This document shows, piece after piece, positions 1 to 8,062 of a stretch of 9,114 nucleotides of DNA. Below the pieces are notes generated by a model. That model did no database searches, had not been told where the DNA came from, and saw only the letters and a program-made list of their open reading frames with translations. The position numbers and the translations under genes were made by a program. Origin of the DNA: Bacteroidota bacterium (lineage in GTDB: Bacteria > Bacteroidota > Bacteroidia > Flavobacteriales > Flavobacteriaceae); the NCBI GenBank assembly GCA_947483095.1, contig CANKLD010000047.1, positions 1 through 9,114 of the forward strand, given 5' to 3'. Numbering within the stretch: the first letter of the stretch is position 1; each line of letters starts with the position of its first letter.

Positions 1-3000
1 GATTATGATGCAGATCGTCACTTTTTCCTTTCTCAGTATTTTCGAAATAGATACGATGAATCCCTCAAAAATTATCCATATGTAGACAGTAGGGTACAAA
101 TTACTAGAGTGGAAGCTTGGATAACTAATAGACAAAATAGAGTGTCGACAACTAATAATAATTTAAGAAATATTATTGCATTACAAGATTTAGGGGAATC
201 CCAAATTTCAGGATTAAATGATAATGAAGTTGTAGTTGCTAATCCTTCTACTGGATTTTTTGTTGCATTACCGAATAGTCCAGTAGACAATAGAAACAAT
301 AAATATGATCCTGCATTAATTGATAATGGAGGTAGATTGAATGGAAATATTAGGGAAATAGCAACCTCAAGTTCAGGATTTACAGGCGTTACCGTTAGCG
401 AAGGGCAGGATTATTCTAAATTAGAAAATGCAAGAAAATTGACTAGTTCGGAATTTACATTTAATACACAGTTAGGTTATATTTCTTTACAACAAAAACT
501 GGCTAATGACGAAGTTTTAGCAGTTGCTTACCAATATACAGTTGGAGATATCGTTTACCAGGTTGGAGAATTTGGAACTGATGGTGTTCAAGCTACTGAA
601 ACAGAAAACACATCGCCAGGGTCTTCACAACCAATTGCTGTTTCAACTCAGAGTTTAATTTTGAAAATGCTGAAAAGTAATTTAACAAGTGTAGAAAACC
701 CAACAACTCGTATTACTACCCCAATTTGGAACTTGATGATGAAAAACATTTATCAAATTCCTGGAGCTTTTCAATTGCAACAAGCCGATTTTAAATTTAA
801 TATATTATACACCGATCCTTCGCCTTTAAACTACATTAATTTAGTTTCACCACTTCCTCAGCCTCAAGATTTAGTAACAAGTACGCCTTTATTAAAAGTT
901 TTTAATGTTGATAAATTAAATTATAATAACGACCCACAAACCGGTGGCGATGGTTTTTTTGATTTTATTCCAGGACTAACAGTTGATCCTCAAAATGGTA
1001 GAATAATATTTACAACAGTTGAGCCTTTTGGGAAACACTTATTTGAAAAATTAAGAAATAACAATACGGAAGATTATAATATTGGAAATTATAATTCCAA
1101 CCAAACAAAATATGTTTACAGAAACATGTATCGCCAAACTCAAGCGACGGCATTACAAGATAGCGATAAAAATAAGTTTCAATTAAGAGGAAAATTTAAA
1201 TCATCAGGCGGCGAAGGAATTTCAATTGGGGCTTTTAATGTGCCAAAAGGATCGGTTGTAGTAACTGCTGGTGGACGTGTATTAGTTGAAGGAGTTGATT
1301 ATAGCGTAAATTACCAATTGGGAAGAGTTCAAATTTTAGATCCTTCACTTCAAGCCTCCAATACACCTATTCAAGTTTCTTTAGAAAACAATGCTGTTTT
1401 CGGCCAACAAACCAGAAGGTTTATGGGTTTCAATGTCGAGCATAAAATTTCAGAGAAGTTTTTACTAGGAGCTACATTTTTAAAATTGACTGAAAAGCCA
1501 TTTACTCAAAAATCAAGCTACGGACAAGAATCAGTAAATAATACCATTTTTGGTTTCAACACTAATTTTTCTACTGAAGTTCCATTTTTTACAAGATTAG
1601 TAAATAAATTGCCAAATGTAGATACTGATGTTATCTCTAATTTATCTTTTCGTGGAGAAGTTGCCTTTTTAAAACCCGATACTCCTCAGGCGGATAAATT
1701 TCAGGGAGAATCAACTATTTATATAGATGATTTTGAAGGATCACAAACATCAATAGATATGAGATCGCCATTTTCATGGAGCTTGTCATCCACGCCTCAA
1801 AAGTCGGCAATTAGCAGCTATGATTTTAATGCGGACGCAACTGATATTAGCTATGGATTTAAAAGAGCCAAATTATCTTGGTACAGTATCGACCCTTCGT
1901 TTTATGCGTCAAGACCATCGGGAATTTCAATTCAAGACATTTCCCTAAATTCAACAAGGAGAATTTATAGCGAAGAACTTTATCCTGTAACTGATATTGC
2001 AGTAGGACAAACACAAGTTGTAAACACGCTAGATCTTACCTATTATCCAAAAGAAAGAGGAGTATATAATTACAATCCTGCAGCTGCCACGACGAACCAA
2101 TTGCCTAATCCACAAAGTAATTTTGGGGGAATTATGAGGTCCTTGAGTTCTACTAATTTTGAACAAAGTAATGTAGAGTATTTACAATTTTGGCTATTAG
2201 ATCCCTATTATGATCCAGGAAATTTAACGAATGAATCTTCTGTAACAAATACAGGAAAAATCTATTTTAACTTAGGATCTATTTCTGAAGATGTATTAAA
2301 AGACGGCAGAAAACAGTTTGAAAATGGACTAGGCGCAGACCAGTTTTTAGTTACTCCTCAACCTATTTGGGGAAATGTGCCCGCATCACAATCTTTAATT
2401 TACGCATTTGACACCAATGAAGCCAATAGATCAAATCAAGATATTGGATTAGACGGTTTGAATAATTATGAAGAAGCCTCAAAATTTCCAAATTTTTCAG
2501 ATTTGCCTGATCCTTCAGCCGATGACTATGAATATTATCTTGCCGCTCAAGGGAATGTTCAAGAAAGATATAAAAATTATAATGGAACCCAAGGAAACTC
2601 TCCTGTAAATGTAACTGATTCAAATAGAGGATCTACCACGCTTCCGGATGTGGAAGACATTAATCGGGATAATACAATGAATACTATTAATGCTTATTTT
2701 GAGTATAGCATTGATTTACATAAAAACATGACTATTGGCGTAGACAGATACGTTACCGATATAAGAGAAACTGATGCTGCTAATTTACCTGCAGGCGCTA
2801 ATCCAACACGGGCAAGATGGATCCAGTTTAAAATTCCAATTTCACAACCTGAAAATACAATTGGAGGAATTACAGATTTTAGATCAATTGGTTATATGCG
2901 AATGTTTATGACGGGTTTCAATGATAATTTGACCGTTCGTTTTGGAGCTCTAGATTTAGTTCGTGGAGAATGGAGGCGCTTTATAAATACTCTTGATGCA

Positions 3001-6000
3001 GCTGATAATGACCCTTCTGATGACAATACCGATTTAGATGTTCTTACTGTAAATATTCAAGAGAATGGAAACAGAAGTCCAATTCGTTATGTATCTCCTC
3101 CTGGAGTGGTTAGAGAACAATTGTATAACAATAATTCAGTTATCAATCAAAACGAGCAAGCTTTAGCAATGAAAGCTGGCGGTAACGGCCTAGAACCGGG
3201 TGACTCAAGAGCTGTTTTCAAGAATGTAAGTGTAGATATGCGTCAATTCAATAAACTAAAAATGTTTTTACACGCCGAAGCACTTCCCGCACCCTCTGAT
3301 CCAACACCGCTACAAAATGATCAAATGGTTGGTTTTATAAGATTTGGTAACGACTTTACTCAGAATTTTTATCAAGTTGAAATACCTTTAAAAGTAACCC
3401 CCGAAGGCGCTTCCTCTCCTTCGGATGTTTGGCCTGAATTAAATGAGATTAATTTGTCTTTATCTTTATTAACCCAATTAAAAGTTTTAGCTCTCAGCGG
3501 GAACGCCCCTGCAGAAGACCTTAACGGAATTCGATTTATTGATGACGACGTATTGGATCCTTCATTAGCAACAATTACTAGTAGAGGTAAATTAAGACTT
3601 GGAATACGAGGAAATCCTAATTTTGGATTGGTAAGAACCTTAATGGTAGGTATAAAAAACAAAGCTTCAAATACCAGTAACATTCGCGGTGAAGTTTGGT
3701 TCAACGAACTTAGATTGGCCGAAATGGATAACGAAGGTGGAATGGCAGCTGTAGTTAGTTTAGATACTAATTTAGCTGATTTAGCAACAATATCTGCTAC
3801 TAGTAAGAAAAGTACTGTTGGTTTCGGAGCATTAGAACAAGGTCCAAATGAAAGAAGCAGGGAAGATTTATTTCAATATAATATTGTAACTAATTTGAAT
3901 ATTGGTAAACTATTGCCGAAAAAATGGGGAATCAATTTGCCTTTTAACTATGCGGTTGGTGAGGAAACAATTACTCCAGAGTACGACCCGTTTAATCAAG
4001 ATATTAAATTACAACAGTTGTTAGACATCACTTCGAATCAAGCGGAAAGAGACAATATCAGAAACAGAGCAATTGATTTTACCAAAAGAAGAAGTATCAA
4101 TTTTATTGGAGTTAAAAAAGAAAGAGGGGAAAAACAAAAGCCACATATTTACGATCCGGAGAATTTAACGTTATCCTATTCTTACAATGAAGTAGAACGA
4201 CATAATTTTGAAATTGAAAGTTATGAAGATAAACAGGTAAATACTACTGTTGATTATGCCTATACATTTCAGCCAAAACCTTTTGAGCCATTCAAAAAAA
4301 CGAAAATTTTCCAAAAAAGCGATTATTGGAAGTTACTAAGTGACTTTAATTTTAATTATTTGCCTTCAAATATTTCCTTTAGTACTAACATTATTAGACA
4401 ATACAATCGACAGGAATTTCGTCAAGTGGAAGTTGCGGGTATCGGATTGGATCCATTATATAGAAGAAATTTCTTATTTAATTACCAATATGGATTCAAT
4501 TATAATTTGACAAAAGCTTTAAAATTTAACTTCACTGCTTCGTCAAACAATATTGTTAGAAACTACATCAATGATAATAATATGCCAGATAATACCGTAA
4601 CTATTTGGGATAACTATTTAGATGTTGGAGATCCAAATCAGCACACACAACAATTGACAATGAATTATGAATTGCCGATAAATAAAATTCCATTGTTCAG
4701 TTTTATTAAATCTACCTATTCTTACACTGGAAATTATAGCTGGCTAAAATCGTCTGCGGCTTTAACTTCTATAGAAGCAACAGATGGAACAATTTACAAT
4801 TTAGGGAATACTATTCAAAATTCAGCAGCACAAAAATTGAATACTTCCTTTAATATGGAATTGTTTTATAGATATATTGGATTGGTAAAAACCGCCAAAA
4901 AACCAGTTCAACAAGCTCCAAAAAAAGCCCCAGTTCCGGGTCAAAAAGTAGTTAATAATCAGCCACAACAAAATGGTTCTGATGACAATTTATTTATTGC
5001 TGGACTTAGAGGTGTGTTGACAAGTGTAAAAAATATTCAAATTAATTACACTGAAAATAAAGGAACCGCTTTGCCAGGGTATCTCCCAGGGTTAGGGTTT
5101 TTAGGAACTTCAAAACCTACATTAGGTTTCGTTTTTGGATCTCAAGATGATGTAAGGTATGAGGCTGCAAAAAATGGATGGTTAACCAATTACCCACAAT
5201 TTAATCAGAATTTTACGCAAGTAACCAACAAAGCCTTGAACATAACCGCTAATATCGACTTGTTCCCCGATTTTAAAATTGATTTAACAGCCGACAGAAC
5301 CTATGCTGACAATTTCTCAGAACAATATGATGTTTCAGGGGGACAATATAATTCTAGATCACCTTATTATACAGGAAACTTTGCTATTTCTACCATTATG
5401 ATTAAAACAGCTTTCAGAAATAGTGATATTAACGAATCTTCGGCATTTGATGATTTTAGAGGGAATAGAATTATTATTGCCAATCGTTTGGCAGTAGAAA
5501 GAGGAATTGATTTGTCTAATCCCGTAAATATAGATGCTGAAGGTTTTCCAAAAGGGTTTGGAAAAAACAGTCAAGCGGTATTGCTTCCTTCCTTCCTTGC
5601 GGCATACACAGGAGCAATAAATGATAAAATCGGCGAAGCTGCAAAAGGCGTTTCATTATCAGCATTTAGAGATTTTCCAATTCCAAACTGGACAGCAAAA
5701 TATAATGGATTAATGAGATATGAATTTTTTAAAGAGAACTTTAAACGATTCTCTATTCAACATAGTTACCGATCTTCCTATACAATTAATTCATTTAGAT
5801 CTAATTTAGATTACAATTTAAATCCAAATGGGTTGGATAAAGGAGGGAATTTATTTAATAAAACAATTATTGGCAATGTGAATTTGGTAGAACAATTTAA
5901 TCCTCTAGTAAGATTGGATTTTGAACTTAAAAATTCAATGAAGTTTTTAGCAGAAATGAAAAAAGATAGAGCTTTATCGCTGAGTTTTGATAATAATTTA

Positions 6001-6363
6001 TTGACCGAAGTGAGCGGATTAGAATTTGTTGTTGGAATGGGTTATCGATTTAAAGACATTGCTATTTCTTCTAAATTTTCCGATAATTCGCAAGGGGTTC
6101 TAAAGGGAGATATTAATATTAAAGCAGATTTTTCTTATAGAAATAACCAAACAATTGTCCGTTATTTAGATTATAATAACAATCAATTGGCTGGAGGACA
6201 GAATCTATGGTCAGCAAAATTAACAGCCGATTATTCTTTAAGTAAAAATTTAACAACCATATTTTATTATGATCATTCCTTCTCTAAAGCCGTAGTTTCA
6301 ACTTCATTTCCTATGACTAATATCCGAGCTGGTTTTACACTCAGATATAATTTTGGAAATTAA
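1..6363 (+). CDS. sprA: SprA, type IX secretion outer-membrane translocon (5' end missing)
   Basis: SprA (Sov in Porphyromonas) is the giant outer-membrane barrel through which the type IX secretion system exports folded cargo, including gliding adhesins. The frame is open from base 1 and ends at tandem stops TAA TAA, giving 2120 codons. The family is about 2400 residues, so roughly 280 N-terminal residues including the signal peptide lie upstream; the GTG at 109 is internal. In window numbering, SprA-type segments include QLGYISLQQKL near 157, EGVDYSVNYQLGR near 430, YIDDFEG at 574-580, acidic loops QDIGLDGLNNYEEA (813-826) and DVEDINRDNTMN (883-894), and PEYDPFNQDI at 1326-1335. The second half alternates aromatic and polar residues, as expected of beta strands, and ends IRAGFTLRYNFGN, a barrel-like terminus. 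A Lys/Pro/Gln-rich stretch (about 1630-1660) looks like a flexible loop. No frameshift is visible. Identification is by recognition of family motifs, not by a search. Confidence 0.95.
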   Translation, partial: DYDADRHFFLSQYFRNRYDESLKNYPYVDSRVQITRVEAWITNRQNRVSTTNNNLRNIIALQDLGESQISGLNDNEVVVANPSTGFFVALPNSPVDNRNNKYDPALIDNGGRLNGNIREIATSSSGFTGVTVSEGQDYSKLENARKLTSSEFTFNTQLGYISLQQKLANDEVLAVAYQYTVGDIVYQVGEFGTDGVQATETENTSPGSSQPIAVSTQSLILKMLKSNLTSVENPTTRITTPIWNLMMKNIYQIPGAFQLQQADFKFNILYTDPSPLNYINLVSPLPQPQDLVTSTPLLKVFNVDKLNYNNDPQTGGDGFFDFIPGLTVDPQNGRIIFTTVEPFGKHLFEKLRNNNTEDYNIGNYNSNQTKYVYRNMYRQTQATALQDSDKNKFQLRGKFKSSGGEGISIGAFNVPKGSVVVTAGGRVLVEGVDYSVNYQLGRVQILDPSLQASNTPIQVSLENNAVFGQQTRRFMGFNVEHKISEKFLLGATFLKLTEKPFTQKSSYGQESVNNTIFGFNTNFSTEVPFFTRLVNKLPNVDTDVISNLSFRGEVAFLKPDTPQADKFQGESTIYIDDFEGSQTSIDMRSPFSWSLSSTPQKSAISSYDFNADATDISYGFKRAKLSWYSIDPSFYASRPSGISIQDISLNSTRRIYSEELYPVTDIAVGQTQVVNTLDLTYYPKERGVYNYNPAAATTNQLPNPQSNFGGIMRSLSSTNFEQSNVEYLQFWLLDPYYDPGNLTNESSVTNTGKIYFNLGSISEDVLKDGRKQFENGLGADQFLVTPQPIWGNVPASQSLIYAFDTNEANRSNQDIGLDGLNNYEEASKFPNFSDLPDPSADDYEYYLAAQGNVQERYKNYNGTQGNSPVNVTDSNRGSTTLPDVEDINRDNTMNTINAYFEYSIDLHKNMTIGVDRYVTDIRETDAANLPAGANPTRARWIQFKIPISQPENTIGGITDFRSIGYMRMFMTGFNDNLTVRFGALDLVRGEWRRFINTLDAADNDPSDDNTDLDVLTVNIQENGNRSPIRYVSPPGVVREQLYNNNSVINQNEQALAMKAGGNGLEPGDSRAVFKNVSVDMRQFNKLKMFLHAEALPAPSDPTPLQNDQMVGFIRFGNDFTQNFYQVEIPLKVTPEGASSPSDVWPELNEINLSLSLLTQLKVLALSGNAPAEDLNGIRFIDDDVLDPSLATITSRGKLRLGIRGNPNFGLVRTLMVGIKNKASNTSNIRGEVWFNELRLAEMDNEGGMAAVVSLDTNLADLATISATSKKSTVGFGALEQGPNERSREDLFQYNIVTNLNIGKLLPKKWGINLPFNYAVGEETITPEYDPFNQDIKLQQLLDITSNQAERDNIRNRAIDFTKRRSINFIGVKKERGEKQKPHIYDPENLTLSYSYNEVERHNFEIESYEDKQVNTTVDYAYTFQPKPFEPFKKTKIFQKSDYWKLLSDFNFNYLPSNISFSTNIIRQYNRQEFRQVEVAGIGLDPLYRRNFLFNYQYGFNYNLTKALKFNFTASSNNIVRNYINDNNMPDNTVTIWDNYLDVGDPNQHTQQLTMNYELPINKIPLFSFIKSTYSYTGNYSWLKSSAALTSIEATDGTIYNLGNTIQNSAAQKLNTSFNMELFYRYIGLVKTAKKPVQQAPKKAPVPGQKVVNNQPQQNGSDDNLFIAGLRGVLTSVKNIQINYTENKGTALPGYLPGLGFLGTSKPTLGFVFGSQDDVRYEAAKNGWLTNYPQFNQNFTQVTNKALNITANIDLFPDFKIDLTADRTYADNFSEQYDVSGGQYNSRSPYYTGNFAISTIMIKTAFRNSDINESSAFDDFRGNRIIIANRLAVERGIDLSNPVNIDAEGFPKGFGKNSQAVLLPSFLAAYTGAINDKIGEAAKGVSLSAFRDFPIPNWTAKYNGLMRYEFFKENFKRFSIQHSYRSSYTINSFRSNLDYNLNPNGLDKGGNLFNKTIIGNVNLVEQFNPLVRLDFELKNSMKFLAEMKKDRALSLSFDNNLLTEVSGLEFVVGMGYRFKDIAISSKFSDNSQGVLKGDINIKADFSYRNNQTIVRYLDYNNNQLAGGQNLWSAKLTADYSLSKNLTTIFYYDHSFSKAVVSTSFPMTNIRAGFTLRYNFGN

Positions 6364-6393
6364 TAAATAATACATTTGTAAATAATATCTTTG
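6364..6393 (+). promoter_or_regulatory. Candidate gcvH promoter with duplicated -7 box
   Basis: Two matches to the Bacteroidota -7 consensus TAnnTTTG lie 15 bp apart: TACATTTG at 6371-6378 and TATCTTTG at 6386-6393. They belong to two adjacent 15-bp units (6364-6378 and 6379-6393) identical at 13 positions. The only differences fall on the two unconstrained bases of the consensus. A possible -33 element, TTTTG at 6351-6355 inside the last codons of sprA, is 15 bp from the first box, shorter than the usual spacing of about 20. The second box has no well-placed TTG. The position, 30 to 53 bp before gcvH, suits a promoter for gcvH and the genes after it. Which box is used cannot be told from sequence. 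Confidence 0.6.
6364..6393. repeat. 15-bp imperfect tandem repeat, two copies
   Basis: TAAATAATACATTTG is followed directly by TAAATAATATCTTTG (13 of 15 identical). The first copy begins with the second in-frame stop codon of sprA. AT-rich sequence makes chance similarity easier, but an abutting match of this length with exact phase suggests a local duplication. Confidence 0.7.
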
Positions 6394-6417
6394 TAAAAAC
6401 TAATTATAAAAACTAAT
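6394..6417. repeat. 11-bp perfect direct repeat in gcvH leader
   Basis: TAAAAACTAAT occurs at 6394-6404 and again at 6407-6417, separated by 2 bp (13-bp period). It lies between the second -7 box and the gcvH start, so it falls around or just after the expected transcription start. It may be slippage in A-rich sequence or an A-rich translation-enhancing leader. No function is claimed. Confidence 0.6.
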
Positions 6418-6423
6418 AATAAA

Positions 6424-6804
6424 ATGAATATTCCTTCAAATTTAAAGTACACAAAAGACCACGAATGGGTAAGTATTGATGGTGAAATTGCAACAGTGGG
6501 CATCACTGATTTTGCTCAAAAAGAATTGGGTGATATTGTATATGTAGAAGTAGAAACATTAGATCTAACTTTAGTTAAAGACGAAGTTTTTGGTACAGTT
6601 GAAGCGGTGAAAACAGTTTCAGATTTATTCTTGCCATTATCAGGTGAAATTGTTGAATTTAATGATGATTTAGAATCTAATCCGGACACTGTAAATGGCG
6701 ATCCTTACGGAAAAGGATGGATGGTAAAAGTAAAATTTTCTAATCCTTCAGAAATCGAGGATTTATTATCAAGTGAAGATTATAAAGCACTAATAGGTGC
6801 ATAA
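6424..6804 (+). CDS. gcvH: Glycine cleavage system H protein
   Basis: GcvH is the small cytosolic lipoyl carrier of the glycine cleavage system. Its lipoamide arm takes the aminomethyl group from the P protein (GcvP), passes it to the T protein (GcvT), and is reoxidised by the L protein. The 126-residue length is normal for the family. The N-terminal KYTKDHEWV (8-16) is the standard H-protein opening, followed by [17 protein letters not shown] (26-42). The lipoylation motif [12 protein letters not shown] places the modified lysine at K63. [15 protein letters not shown] near residues 86-100 is the usual C-terminal conserved block. The ATG follows an A-rich leader without a clear Shine-Dalgarno, typical of Bacteroidota. 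It starts 60 bp after sprA, behind a candidate promoter. gcvT and gcvP are not in the window, so the system is split across the genome, at least locally. Confidence 0.97.
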   Translation: MNIPSNLKYTKDHEWVSIDGEIATVGITDFAQKELGDIVYVEVETLDLTLVKDEVFGTVEAVKTVSDLFLPLSGEIVEFNDDLESNPDTVNGDPYGKGWMVKVKFSNPSEIEDLLSSEDYKALIGA

Positions 6805-7180
6805 AAATAGCTATTTATCGGCTGCGTTAATTTGGACCTTTTCAATTCTGCGTCTATGTTTAGGGCCAGCAAGCGACATACCCAAAATTGAAATTAATAA
6901 TATTGATAAATTGACTCATTTTACATTTCACTTTGTGTTTATTATTTTATGGTATTTGTATTTTAAATCAACTACTAATATAATTAATTATAAAATTCCT
7001 ATTATTTTGTTTTTTGTTTCATTGGTCTTCGGAATCGGAATTGAATGGTCTCAACAAGCATTTACAACTTCCAGAAATGGGGATATTTTAGATGTGATTG
7101 CAAATATTTCAGGAGCTTTTACAGCTTTGGTAATTTTACTTTCGGCGCATTATTATTCAAATAACAAGACCAAAATCTAA
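6797..7180 (+). CDS. VanZ-like family integral membrane protein
   Basis: This is a 127-residue membrane protein of the VanZ-like family, named after the teicoplanin-resistance accessory protein; the role of most members is unknown and a resistance function should not be assumed. Four hydrophobic segments are visible: about 6-23, 42-56, 67-82 and 97-118. Family signatures are [10 protein letters not shown] (37-46) before segment 2 and, after segment 3, the block E83, Q86/Q87, R93, D96, D99, N103 and G106. The start is GTG, overlapping the end of gcvH by 8 bp. An in-frame TAG sits directly before it (6794-6796) and the protein has no internal methionine, so no later ATG is possible. The overlap suggests translational coupling to gcvH. 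It ends 24 bp before deoC. Confidence 0.85.
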   Translation: MHKNSYLSAALIWTFSILRLCLGPASDIPKIEINNIDKLTHFTFHFVFIILWYLYFKSTTNIINYKIPIILFFVSLVFGIGIEWSQQAFTTSRNGDILDVIANISGAFTALVILLSAHYYSNNKTKI

Positions 7181-7204
7181 CCGTTTTTTTATTTTAGAAA
7201 GCCG

Positions 7205-7948
7205 ATGGATATAAAATCATTTTTGGATTCTACCTACTTAAAAACAGCTACTCAAGCTGGGATAAGTGATAATGAAAATAGAAAATTGGTATTTAATTGT
7301 ATTCAAGAAGCAATTGACGAGAAATTTAAACTTGTTATGATCCTTCCAGAAATGGTTCCCCAAGCCAAGAAAATGGTAACGGATCAAAAATCAAAAATAA
7401 ATATTGGAACTGTTATAGATTTTCCAAAAGGCAACTCCAACTACTCCAAAAAAATTAAACAAGCCGAACAAGCCATTATTGATGGTGCTGACGATTTGGA
7501 TTTTGTTTGTAATTATCAAGCCTTTAAAAAAGGAAATACCCAACTTGTAAAAGAAGAAATTCTAAGATGCACTGAATTTGTTATCCAAAACAACAAAGTG
7601 ATCAAATGGATTATTGAAGTTGCAGCTCTAAATAACCAGCAAATAATCCAACTTTCGACTTTGATAAAAAATGTAGTTATTTCCAATTTTAAAGAAGACG
7701 TTTATCCCTCAGTTTTTGTGAAATCGTCAACAGGGTTTTATAAAACTAAAGACAATTTGCCAAACGGCGCAACTCTTCCTTCTATAATGATGATGCTCGA
7801 AAACGCTTCTCCATTACCAATTAAAGCGGCAGGCGGAGTAAGAAATCATGAAGAAGCGATAAACCTTATCCGATTAGGTGTGAAAAGGATTGGAACTTCT
7901 GCGGCTAAACTAATTGCTCATGGCGAATCTTCCTCTGATAATTATTGA
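7205..7948 (+). CDS. deoC: Deoxyribose-phosphate aldolase (DERA)
   Basis: DeoC is a cytosolic class I aldolase that splits 2-deoxyribose 5-phosphate into glyceraldehyde 3-phosphate and acetaldehyde, feeding deoxynucleoside sugars into glycolysis. The 247-residue protein is a TIM barrel with family landmarks in order: an early DSTYLK (8-13), GTVIDFPKG (68-76), ADDLDFVCNY (95-104) with catalytic aspartate D99, KWIIEVAAL (134-142), FVKSSTGF (171-178) with Schiff-base lysine K173, IKAAGGVR (206-213) with the second active-site lysine K207, and RIGTSAAK (228-235) for phosphate binding. It ends in tyrosine (Y247), matching the C-terminal catalytic tyrosine of the E. coli enzyme. The stretch between E138 and K173 is longer than in E. 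coli DeoC. The ATG is preceded by a weak AGAAAG. No promoter is visible in the 24 bp after the VanZ-like gene, so co-transcription is likely. No other deo genes are nearby. Confidence 0.95.
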   Translation: MDIKSFLDSTYLKTATQAGISDNENRKLVFNCIQEAIDEKFKLVMILPEMVPQAKKMVTDQKSKINIGTVIDFPKGNSNYSKKIKQAEQAIIDGADDLDFVCNYQAFKKGNTQLVKEEILRCTEFVIQNNKVIKWIIEVAALNNQQIIQLSTLIKNVVISNFKEDVYPSVFVKSSTGFYKTKDNLPNGATLPSIMMMLENASPLPIKAAGGVRNHEEAINLIRLGVKRIGTSAAKLIAHGESSSDNY

Positions 7949-7976
7949 TTTCTAAACTTTTGTTAAATTATAATTT

Positions 7977-8017
7977 ATAGCATTATTTTAAATAGTTTTC
8001 CTTTTGTGATATGCTAT
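7977..8017. repeat. 7-bp inverted repeat flanking the cyoE -33 element
   Basis: ATAGCAT (7977-7983) and its exact reverse complement ATGCTAT (8011-8017) are separated by 27 bp that include the -33 element TTTTG at 8002-8006. The right arm lies in the promoter spacer and runs into six T residues (8017-8022). It could be a divided operator, or a weak long-loop terminator for the deoC transcript. The AT-rich arms and long loop make either reading tentative. Confidence 0.3.
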
Positions 8018-8034
8018 TTTTTAAAGTATCTTTG
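8002..8034 (+). promoter_or_regulatory. Bacteroidota-type promoter for cyoE operon
   Basis: TTTTG at 8002-8006 (-33 element) and TATCTTTG at 8027-8034 (-7 element, consensus TAnnTTTG) are separated by 20 bp, a good match to the promoter form known from Flavobacterium and Bacteroides housekeeping transcription. The predicted transcription start is around 8038-8042, leaving a leader of about 20-25 bases before the TTG start of cyoE. It sits in the 114-bp gap after deoC, the largest intergenic space in the window, so a new transcription unit beginning here is plausible. Confidence 0.75.
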
Positions 8035-8062
8035 CACTAGTTTAAAAACCAATAAATCAGCT

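Noticed and set aside
109..111. GTG as the start of the giant sprA frame
   Set aside because: The same frame is open back to base 1 without a stop and encodes a coherent continuation (DYDADRHFFLSQYF...). The protein would also be far shorter than the family at its N-terminus, so this codon is an internal valine.
3372..3704. Open frame of 110 codons on the minus strand, and smaller minus-strand frames at 72-299, 2363-2623, 5359-5574 and 8194-8442
   Set aside because: Each lies entirely opposite sprA or cyoE, has no recognisable domain or promoter, and is explained as the antisense shadow of a strongly conserved coding frame.
6797..6804. Possible frameshift fusing gcvH to the VanZ-like gene
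   Set aside because: gcvH ends at normal family length with its full C-terminal block, and the VanZ-like protein is complete on its own. The 8-bp overlap is ordinary operon packing.
7964..7977. Perfect 14-bp palindrome TAAATTATAATTTA after deoC
   Set aside because: It consists only of A and T with no loop, would form a very weak RNA hairpin and has no T-run directly after it. Such palindromes are expected by chance in this composition, so it is not called a terminator or operator.
8006..8062. N-terminal extension of heme O synthase from GTG 8006
   Set aside because: The codons coincide with a well-matched -33/-7 promoter and the extra residues do not resemble the family N-terminus.
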